Below, piece after piece: positions 1 to 4,813 of a DNA stretch of 5,980 nucleotides. How positions within the stretch are numbered: the stretch's first letter is position 1; each line of letters starts with the position of its first letter. This stretch comes from CAUZFZ01 sp963579025 (GTDB lineage Bacteria; Planctomycetota; Planctomycetia; Planctomycetales; Planctomycetaceae), in NCBI GenBank assembly GCA_963579025.1, contig CAUZFZ010000306.1:1-5980 (forward strand), written 5' to 3'. The notes beneath the pieces are model-generated. The model did no database searches, had not been told where the DNA came from, and saw only the letters and a program-made list of their open reading frames with translations. The position numbers and the translations under genes are program-made.

Positions 1-90
1 ATCGCAGTCGAGACCTCGGGCGATGCGCTCCTCGAACTGTTCACGAGAGTCTCGGACAAGCTCCAAGAGGCGGTCGCCAGGTCCGCTTGA
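1..90 (+). CDS. flp: Flp/Fap-type pilin, C-terminal fragment (cut by window start)
   Basis: The first 90 bases read as 29 codons plus a TGA stop and match exactly, base for base, the end of the complete pilin gene at 356-547. This is therefore the C-terminal end of a second Flp/Fap pilin, the small subunit of Tad (type IVb) pili. The leader, the cleavage site and most of the hydrophobic helix lie before the window, so only the amphipathic tail (IAVETSGDALLEL onwards) is seen. Truncation is due to the window edge, with no sign that the gene is broken. If the offset between copies (457 bases) holds upstream, its start codon would be about 102 bases before position 1. Identity with the neighbour is certain; that the upstream part is intact is inferred. 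Confidence 0.85.
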   Translation: MAVETSGDALLELFTRVSDKLQEAVARSA

Positions 91-146
91 GCGTCAAGTA
101 ACCGGCGGCGGAGTCTGATCCGCGTCACGCCGCGTCTGCTGCCCGA

Positions 147-199
147 AACGGTGGCTGAGGGTTCTCCGGTAGGTCCGGTGACAGTCGGCCACCGTTCTT
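147..199 (+). terminator. Terminator-like hairpin after pilin copy A
   Basis: The arm AACGGTGGCTGA at 147-158 pairs with TCGGCCACCGTT at 185-196, with one G-T wobble, leaving a loop of about 26 bases that contains two CCGGT motifs. The right arm is followed by CTTG rather than a long T run, so termination may be partial. It lies 57 bases after the pilin stop codon. An attenuating hairpin here would let the pilin be made in excess over downstream genes, as is common for pilin genes; that role is inferred. Confidence 0.5.
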
Positions 200-219
200 G
201 CATGCGCTGACCTCACAAC

Positions 220-270
220 GCGGCGGAAGCACACCATTTCCGAAAAAACACGCCGTCGAAAGTCCGCCGC
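220..270. repeat. Inverted repeat in spacer of copy A
   Basis: GCGGCGGA at 220-227 is the exact reverse complement of TCCGCCGC at 263-270, with 35 bases between. The corresponding part of copy B (674-729) has a different sequence but also keeps an 8-bp perfect stem. The function is unknown. It could be an mRNA leader structure for the pilin gene starting at 356. Confidence 0.45.
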
Positions 271-289
271 ACTGCTTAACACGAATCAA

Positions 290-320
290 CCGGTAACGCG
301 GGTCAGACACAACTGACCGG
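290..320. repeat. Small hairpin before the complete pilin gene
   Basis: GGTCAG at 301-306 pairs perfectly with CTGACC at 313-318 around a 6-base loop. As an alternative, CCGGT at 290-294 can pair with ACCGG at 316-320. Copy B keeps both options: GTCA/TGAC at 757-760/769-772 and CCGGT/ACCGG at 745-749/771-775. It ends about 25 bases before the Shine-Dalgarno of the pilin at 356. Whether it is an mRNA leader element or a protein-binding site cannot be told from sequence. Confidence 0.35.
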
Positions 321-355
321 AAACACAAACCACTCGAAACACTCAGGAGAAAACC

Positions 356-547
356 ATGTCACTGCTCAAATCCCTGCGGAAGTTTGCTGTCAGCGAAAAC
401 GGCGCCACGATGGTCGAGTACGGCCTGATCGTTGGATTGCTGTCCCTTGTCTGCGTCATCGCAGTCGAGACCTCGGGCGATGCGCTCCTCGAACTGTTCA
501 CGAGAGTCTCGGACAAGCTCCAAGAGGCGGTCGCCAGGTCCGCTTGA
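356..547 (+). CDS. flp: Flp/Fap-type pilin, complete (63 aa)
   Basis: This encodes the major subunit type of Tad (tight adherence, type IVb) pili, inserted in the inner membrane and then assembled into surface fibres. The 63-residue length is normal for the family. Residues 1-16 are a short positively charged leader ending in Gly. GATMVEYGLI at 16-25 is the family hallmark, giving cleavage between G16 and A17 with Glu at mature position +5 and Tyr at +6. Residues 17-37 form the hydrophobic helix and 38-63 an amphipathic tail. The ATG at 356 is supported by an AGGAG Shine-Dalgarno at 345-349, six bases upstream. The A24 peptidase gene at 806 probably encodes its processing enzyme. Its last 29 codons are identical to those of the pilin at 1-90, so the locus has at least two tandem pilin genes. 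Confidence 0.95.
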   Translation: MSLLKSLRKFAVSENGATMVEYGLIVGLLSLVCVIAVETSGDALLELFTRVSDKLQEAVARSA

Positions 548-602
548 GCGTCAAGTAACCGGCGGCGGAGTCTGATCCGCGTCATGCCGCGTCTGCTGCC
601 CG

Positions 603-656
603 AAACGGTGGCCGAAGGCTGTCCGGTATCTCCGGCGGCCGTCAGCCACCGTTTTT
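603..656 (+). terminator. Intrinsic-terminator-like hairpin after the pilin gene
   Basis: AAACGGTGG at 603-611, extended by C at 612, pairs with GCCACCGTTT at 646-655. The right arm ends in a run of five Ts (652-656), partly inside the stem. An inner CCGG/CCGG helix can form in the long loop. It lies 55 bases beyond the pilin stop codon and before the prepilin peptidase gene. It probably reduces read-through from the highly expressed pilin into cpaA/cpaB. It is the counterpart of 147-199 in copy A. Confidence 0.55.
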
Positions 657-673
657 GCATGCGCTGACCCCAA

Positions 674-729
674 CACCGTGGAATCACGCCTTTTGCGGAA
701 ACGTACGCCGTGTGATGTCCGCCACGGTG
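674..729. repeat. Inverted repeat in spacer of copy B
   Basis: CACCGTGG at 674-681 is the exact reverse complement of CCACGGTG at 722-729, and inside it ATCAC at 683-687 pairs with GTGAT at 712-716. It occupies the same place as the inverted repeat at 220-270 in copy A, with a shifted and different stem sequence. The function is unknown. Confidence 0.4.
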
Positions 730-805
730 ATCAACACGAATCAACCGGTAACGCGAGTCAGAAACGATTGACCGGACTTTGCCTTCAAAGAACAGGGCCA
801 AAGCA

Positions 806-1321
806 ATGACTGACATTATCTTCGACTGGACGCCTTTCGTGGTCGTCGGCGTCGCCGCAACCGCAGCTGCTGTCAGCGATTTTCGAGCACTGAAAATCAG
901 CAATTGCCTGACAGTCTCACTACTGGTTCTGGGAATCGTGTTTCACACGACTGCTGGTGACGGATGGCCGCAGTCGGTCGTTGGTGCGACGGTTGGATTC
1001 GGCGCTTTGATACTGCTCTACGCGGTCGGTGGCATGGGCGCGGGTGATGTGAAGCTGATGACCGGCATTGGAGCGTGGCTGGGGCCAGCCACGACGCTGC
1101 ACGTGCTGCTGATGGCTGGAGTTGCCCTCGGGGTTACCTCAGTCATCGTGCAGATTCGTCGCAAGGTCATGTTTCGCATCAATCCGTTCCGCGACACCGC
1201 TGTCACAGTCGCCGATCTCGCCAGGAAGGCGGATCGGCGTAAACACCTGATCCCATTCGCATGCATGCTTTTCCTTGGTCTGGCAGGAACGCTGGCCGAG
1301 AGCGTGCTGCGACTGAACTGA
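806..1321 (+). CDS. cpaA: A24 family prepilin peptidase, CpaA/TadV type (171 aa)
   Basis: This is an inner-membrane aspartic protease that removes the leader from Flp prepilins and related pseudopilins. Two family motifs carry the catalytic aspartates: SDFRALKISN (D25), matching the D-x-R...-x-N pattern, and GGMGAGDVKLM with the GxGD signature (D81). Hydrophobic segments lie around residues 10-24, 35-49, 57-75, 88-108 and near the C-terminus (about 148-163), as expected for the short TadV/CpaA form, which lacks the N-terminal methylase domain of PilD. The frame is open back to a TTG at 779, but the ATG at 806 is preferred: AGGG at 794-797 lies eight bases upstream, and the intervening peptide is polar and unlike the family. 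It sits 258 bases after the pilin and 82 bases before cpaB. A likely alternative symbol is tadV. Confidence 0.92.
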   Translation: MTDIIFDWTPFVVVGVAATAAAVSDFRALKISNCLTVSLLVLGIVFHTTAGDGWPQSVVGATVGFGALILLYAVGGMGAGDVKLMTGIGAWLGPATTLHVLLMAGVALGVTSVIVQIRRKVMFRINPFRDTAVTVADLARKADRRKHLIPFACMLFLGLAGTLAESVLRLN

Positions 1322-1403
1322 GCGGCGAGAACGTGATCGTCATCTAACTACTCACTCTCAAACCCAACTTCGACAGGCAGTCGATCATTCGAGGAGAAAT
1401 CAA

Positions 1404-2453
1404 ATGTGGGCGAAACGACTCATGCTGGCACTGGCTTTTGGCGGCTCCATCACGGTGGGCATGAATATCCTCAAGAATCTGAATAGTGACGGCACGGCAG
1501 CCCCGGAAACGGGACAGATTGTTGTCGCGAAGGAACACATTGATCGCGGCAAGGAAATTGAAGCGAGCATGATCGAGACGAAGACCGTTCCGAAGGACTC
1601 CGTCCCGCCAGGAGCTGTGACTGATGCCGAAAAAGTGGTGGGCCGTCTGGTAACGATTGATGGCGGCCTGCCGCCGGGCACCATTCTGGAAGCGGCGCTC
1701 GCTTCGGCCGACCAGAAGCAGGGCCTGCCATCGCTGATTCCCAGCGGAATGCGGGCTTTTACGATCCAGGCGTCAAACGCATCCGGGGTGGCTGGACTCG
1801 TCTCTCCCGAAGATCGAGTGGACGTGTTGCTCACGGTGCAGTCCCGTTCACGCGATGACGTGACCGGCGGAGGTCAGACACTCATGCTGCTGCAGAACAT
1901 CGAGGTTCTGACAGTCAATCAGGACTATGTTCGCGAAGACACCGAAAACGGTGAGCAACGATCTTCCAACAAGAAATCCCGGGTTGAATATGTCACCCTG
2001 CTCGTGGAACCCGAACAGGCGGCACGGCTGAATCTGGCTCAGAGCCGCGGAAGTCTGCACCTCTCACTGCGAAACCCGGACTCGATCGAGGACGTCGGTG
2101 CGGATATCAACATCAGCTTCAACGACATCATCGAATCACGTCAATCGAGCGTCACAGGACCGCCAACTCAGGTGCAGGTGGTATCACACCCGGAATTGGT
2201 TAATCGTGTCGTCGAGGAAGCCGCAGAAGTCCCGGCGAAACTTCCAATGATCGTCACATACCGGGGCACCAAACGGACCGATGTGAATCCAACGGGTCCG
2301 GTTACAGCTAACGACCCGGAACCTGTTGGTAACGAGTCGAATTCAGGACCGCTTCCCAGGCCTGTCGGCCGACCCGGTGTTTTTCCGGGTGATGGGGCGA
2401 TCCCCGACGTGGCGTTCTCTGGATACGAGACGCCTCGCCGTGACGACTCATAG
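1404..2453 (+). CDS. cpaB: Flp pilus assembly protein CpaB/RcpC (349 aa)
   Basis: CpaB/RcpC is a periplasmic, inner-membrane-anchored component of the Tad pilus machine, thought to work with the outer-membrane secretin. Residues 5-22 form an N-terminal membrane anchor or signal segment after MWAKR. Residues about 38-100 are a SAF-like domain: IVVAKEHIDRGKEI, then the VGR and LPPGTIL motifs. Residues about 113-225 match the RcpC domain: IPSGMRAFTI, then VSPEDRVDVLLT, ILQNIEVLTV-like text at 163-171, and VTLLVEPEQAARL. A Pro/Gly-rich tail, probably disordered, runs from about 295 to the end. AGGAG at 1392-1396 supports the ATG at 1404. Secretin genes usually follow cpaB, but here a terminator follows. 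Family assignment is confident. Confidence 0.93.
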   Translation: MWAKRLMLALAFGGSITVGMNILKNLNSDGTAAPETGQIVVAKEHIDRGKEIEASMIETKTVPKDSVPPGAVTDAEKVVGRLVTIDGGLPPGTILEAALASADQKQGLPSLIPSGMRAFTIQASNASGVAGLVSPEDRVDVLLTVQSRSRDDVTGGGQTLMLLQNIEVLTVNQDYVREDTENGEQRSSNKKSRVEYVTLLVEPEQAARLNLAQSRGSLHLSLRNPDSIEDVGADINISFNDIIESRQSSVTGPPTQVQVVSHPELVNRVVEEAAEVPAKLPMIVTYRGTKRTDVNPTGPVTANDPEPVGNESNSGPLPRPVGRPGVFPGDGAIPDVAFSGYETPRRDDS

Positions 2454-2486
2454 AGTGTGAACTCTCTTCGCAACGAAACGTGAAGT

Positions 2487-2522
2487 CAGGCCCTCTGCCG
2501 ATGGCAGGTGGCCTGTTTTTTT
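2487..2522 (+). terminator. Rho-independent terminator of the pilin-cpaA-cpaB block
   Basis: CAGGCC at 2487-2492 pairs with GGCCTG at 2510-2515, and CTGCC with GGCAG forms the upper stem around GAT. The T run at 2516-2522 gives a textbook intrinsic terminator 33 bases after the cpaB stop codon. On the opposite strand the hairpin is not followed by a T run, so it mainly serves plus-strand transcription. It abuts the 3' end of the convergent cpaE-like gene. Confidence 0.9.
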
Positions 2523-2527
2523 GTCCG

Positions 2528-3637
2528 TCATGTCGACGATTCAGCGCGAGACCGAATCCGATTGGCGATCAGTTTCATGGCTTTGGCTGGCTTACTTGAC
2601 GGACGCTGCAGAACCAGCGGCGTACCCCCGTTCGTGGCAAGATTGACGGACTTCAGATCGTTGGGAATCGTCGCGAATTCCGCCATTCCCAGCGCATCAG
2701 CCGCCTTCGCCGGTGCCACTTCCATCGGCTGACCCGCACGCCCGGCTATCAGTTCGATTCGTTCCCGATCGATTCCCATTTGTGTCAGGTACTCGAGGAT
2801 CCGCTGAGCGTTCTGCAATGACGGCACGTCAGTGCGGAACAACAACAGAACGTCGTCGGCCCGGGTCAGCACCTCGGACTGCTCGGTGTAAACGGGATGA
2901 TTGAGATCGACAACGACATAGGCAAACGAGCTGCGGCACAGCTCCACGACTTCGCTGATGCGTTCGGCCGTCAGCAATTCCATATCCGTATACGAATCTG
3001 GAGGCGCAAGCAACCTGACGCCACTGTCGTGTTTTGACAACACACTCTGAAGGACATTGAGGTCAAGTTGTGCGCACTTTGACTCGGTCAGGTCAGTGAG
3101 TGAATGCTCGGGCGTCAGGTCGAGCAGCGCGGCCTGAGCTCCGTCAGTGAGTCGCAGATCGAGTAACGCCACGGGCGCGTCTGGCGAGGCCAGCAGGACG
3201 GCCAGATTCGCGGCCAGTGTGCTGGCCCCGGCCCCTCCACCAGCCGAGCACACTGCGACAAGTCGACCCTTACTGCCGCCATCCCCCTGGTTCTGCAGGT
3301 TCTGGATGGTGGCGGCGAGGTCAGTGGTCAATTCGTCGATATCCACGAACTCGGCCGCCCCGCTGCGGAGAGCCTGCAGCACCAGTTTGCCGTTCGATGA
3401 CGGGCCCACAGCAATCAGAGTGCCCCAGTCGATCCCGGTGCCCAGTGTTTCAAATACCGGAGCGTGTTCGTCATTTACGACGACAAGTGTGATGTCCGCG
3501 TTCTGCCCCGAGAGCGTGCTGGTCGCCGCAGCAACCGTGAGCACGTTTGACGGCGGACACACGTATCCGAGCCTTGTGACTTCCGCGCGGACGCGACTCG
3601 TGCTGGACTCACTGTCACCGACGACGAACAACTTCAT
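2528..3637 (-). CDS. cpaE: CpaE/TadZ-like Tad pilus localisation protein (369 aa)
   Basis: TadZ/CpaE proteins are ParA/MinD-superfamily proteins that place the Tad apparatus at the membrane. Residues 1-115 form a degenerate receiver-like domain, starting KLFVVGDSES and ending with LRSGAAEFVDID, similar to the receiver α4-β5 region. Residues 124-369 form the ATPase-like domain: LVAVCSAGGGAGASTLAANL (126-145) at the P-loop, VALLDLRLTDG (156-166) for the second strand and YVVVDLNHP (240-248, D244) as Walker B. The P-loop lacks the signature lysine (G133) and the second lysine (A138), so ATP hydrolysis is doubtful. The frame stays open to 3796, but the ATG at 3637 is preferred because the fold begins there and the 53-residue extension has no domain character. 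No strong Shine-Dalgarno is seen. It converges on cpaB rather than joining its operon. Confidence 0.87.
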   Translation of the reverse strand: MKLFVVGDSESSTSRVRAEVTRLGYVCPPSNVLTVAAATSTLSGQNADITLVVVNDEHAPVFETLGTGIDWGTLIAVGPSSNGKLVLQALRSGAAEFVDIDELTTDLAATIQNLQNQGDGGSKGRLVAVCSAGGGAGASTLAANLAVLLASPDAPVALLDLRLTDGAQAALLDLTPEHSLTDLTESKCAQLDLNVLQSVLSKHDSGVRLLAPPDSYTDMELLTAERISEVVELCRSSFAYVVVDLNHPVYTEQSEVLTRADDVLLLFRTDVPSLQNAQRILEYLTQMGIDRERIELIAGRAGQPMEVAPAKAADALGMAEFATIPNDLKSVNLATNGGTPLVLQRPSSKPAKAMKLIANRIRSRAESST

Positions 3638-3923
3638 GGCAAACACGCCTGCTGAGGAACTGGCCCTGGGTATTTGCGACACGGCCGTGGCGGGAAACCC
3701 GGTTTTGTCGCGTGCTGCCGCGAGATCAGCGACAGCGCTGGACGTCGGCCTTCCGCTGCGTGAATGGGGACCGGAAACGTCCCGAAAGCACAGCACGGCC
3801 TGACGTCACAACCGACCAGAAGATACAGCGATCGGCCAGATTCGCAATTCTGTTGCAAATAAACTGGCATCCGACGCGGGCGCGAGAGCGGATCCCCCAA
3901 CCCGGACGAGCCGGAACCAATCA

Positions 3924-3975
3924 GTAGCGAAACTCGCCAGGCGTTTCGGCCGAAAGTCCTGGCGACTTTCGCTAC
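3924..3975. repeat. Long palindrome, REP-like element 1
   Basis: GTAGCGAAA-C-TCGCCAGG at 3924-3941 pairs with CCTGGCGA-C-TTTCGCTAC at 3958-3975, giving 17 pairs interrupted by a single C-C mismatch. The 16-base middle contains its own palindrome, TTCGGCCGAA (3945-3954). No T run follows on either strand. The form (long GC-rich imperfect stem with an internal small hairpin, between genes) resembles repetitive extragenic palindromes. Whether it is repeated in the genome cannot be judged from one copy. Confidence 0.7.
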
Positions 3976-3979
3976 GTCA

Positions 3980-4008
3980 GAAATCCTGCGCATTTTGCGC
4001 AGGATTTC
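3980..4008. terminator. Perfect 13-bp hairpin, REP-like element 2 or terminator
   Basis: GAAATCCTGCGCA at 3980-3992 is the exact reverse complement of TGCGCAGGATTTC at 3996-4008 around a TTT loop. TCA at 3978-3980 and TGA at 4011-4013 continue the symmetry with a 2-base bulge. It starts 4 bases after the larger palindrome and lies 42 bases downstream of the stop codon of the minus-strand gene at 4051-4653. It could end that gene's transcript, although only a short T stretch inside the stem is present. Alternatively it is half of a paired repeat element. Confidence 0.6.
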
Positions 4009-4050
4009 ACTGATAAGAATCTAAGCACCCAAATGCCACTCCGCGTGAAA

Positions 4051-4653
4051 TCAGCAGGCAGTTGCCGATTGGATCATGGCTCGACAGTTCCGCGCACACT
4101 CAATGCAACTTGCTCGGCACGCCAAACCGGGACCGAAGCGTTCCATGGAACCAATCGCTCGGGCGCACTGCTCAAAGAACGAGGCCACGGCCTGCCAGGT
4201 ATCGACAGAAAACTGCCTGTTGTTCTGCAGGCCGAGCGTCACTTCGCGGCAAACGGCGGAGATTCTCGAGAGCAACTGTCGATGGCGAGATCGTTCCACG
4301 CGCGACTTGAACTCCTGCCGATGGAACGGCATCGTCGCAAGGCACTTGTTGAAACACTCTGCTAACGCTCCGACCAATTGATCCTGCCGGGATACCTCGG
4401 GGGTCCGAACAGTGGACGCGCTAGGCGAAACCCGAGTCGGCCTCGGAAACTCGTACACCGTCTCCTCGGTATGGATCGCGTCGTCCCATTTCGAGGCGAC
4501 TGAATGTGTTGCAGACACAGGGTCTCTCCTTGACTCAGTGGACCTGGTGGATTTCACAAGCAGATTCGCCACGACTCCGGACTTACCCGGAGTCACGGGG
4601 AATTTGCTTGCTCCCGCAGACGTGTGAGCATTGTTCGGTCCAGTGATCCTCAT
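4051..4653 (-). CDS. Unknown protein with cysteine-rich, possibly four-helix C-terminal domain (200 aa)
   Basis: I do not recognise this gene as a named family. Residues 1-85 are polar, rich in Ser, Thr and Pro, and probably disordered; no signal peptide is seen. Residues about 88-198 can be drawn as four helices: 90-114 (C100, C104), 124-143 (C135), 149-170 (C163) and 177-197 (C179, C183, C186, C190), with C200 as the last residue. The CxxxCxxCxxxC run in the last helix resembles DUF326/Csp-type copper-binding bundles, but the earlier helices have far fewer cysteines, so metal binding is only a suggestion. The ATG at 4653 has AGGA directly against it and GAG five bases upstream, a weak ribosome site; a later start is possible. 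It lies 160 bases downstream of the methyltransferase-receiver gene on the same strand, so co-transcription is possible. Confidence 0.6.
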   Translation of the reverse strand: MRITGPNNAHTSAGASKFPVTPGKSGVVANLLVKSTRSTESRRDPVSATHSVASKWDDAIHTEETVYEFPRPTRVSPSASTVRTPEVSRQDQLVGALAECFNKCLATMPFHRQEFKSRVERSRHRQLLSRISAVCREVTLGLQNNRQFSVDTWQAVASFFEQCARAIGSMERFGPGLACRASCIECARNCRAMIQSATAC

Positions 4654-4813
4654 TCCTGCTCAGTTTGGACAACGAATCTCGTCATTATGTCGCGATTCAT
4701 GTGAGCCCGCCGGCTGGCGTTCTTTCTGTATCACAAGGATGATCATATTCGCTTTGCTGCGGCGTCTGCTCTGGCGGCACTGGACGAGGTCGCCAAAAAC
4801 CATACGGCGGCGT

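Larger units (their letters stand above)
1..321. repeat. Tandem direct repeat, copy A (pilin 3' end plus spacer)
   Basis: Positions 1-321 align with 458-776. Bases 1-127 are identical to 458-584, covering the pilin 3' end, its stop codon and 37 bases beyond. Bases 128-210 differ at about 12 positions from 585-667. Beyond that the copies diverge more, with a net 2-base indel, but share patches such as the stretch around 280-300 (735-755). Similarity ends after GACCGGA at 315-321 (770-776). The true unit probably begins further upstream, at the start of the missing pilin, giving a period of about 457 bases. Confidence 0.9.
458..776. repeat. Tandem direct repeat, copy B (pilin 3' end plus spacer)
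   Basis: This is the second copy of the repeat at 1-321. It starts inside the pilin gene (the base matching position 1 is 458) and ends at GACCGGA, 770-776. After that point the copies part: copy A runs into the leader of the pilin at 356, copy B into the prepilin peptidase gene. The layout fits tandem duplication of a pilin-plus-spacer cassette, followed by drift of the spacer. Confidence 0.9.
3638..4050. other. Intergenic region with no convincing gene
   Basis: These 413 bases separate the cpaE-like gene from the gene at 4051; both are on the minus strand. Short frames exist, but none has recognisable domains or a good ribosome site. An N-terminal extension of the cpaE-like gene up to 3796 is formally possible. 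The promoter of that gene should lie here, though I see no clear -35/-10 pair. The right part holds the two strong palindromes at 3924-3975 and 3980-4008. Confidence 0.6.

Noticed and set aside
1..776. The direct repeats as a CRISPR array
   Set aside because: Only two copies are seen, over 300 bases long and including coding sequence; there are no short regular repeats with unique spacers and no cas genes.
343..903. A 186-residue open frame on the minus strand across the pilin and the start of the prepilin peptidase gene
   Set aside because: It is antisense to two well-supported genes and reads through the repeat spacer; the product has no domain character and is a mirror of the real coding strand.
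3638..3796. A 53-residue N-terminal extension of the CpaE/TadZ-like protein
   Set aside because: The frame is open, but the extension has no hydrophobic or domain features, and the receiver-like fold starts exactly at the ATG at 3637; kept only as a formal alternative.
3147..3803. A 218-residue plus-strand frame opposite the cpaE-like gene
   Set aside because: Rich in Ser, Pro and Ala with no recognisable motif, as expected for the complement of a real high-GC gene; the minus-strand protein has clear receiver-like and ATPase-like domains.
4742..4747. TATGAT on the minus strand as a -10 box for the cysteine-rich gene
   Set aside because: No acceptable -35 element lies 16-18 bases upstream, and single six-base matches are common by chance.
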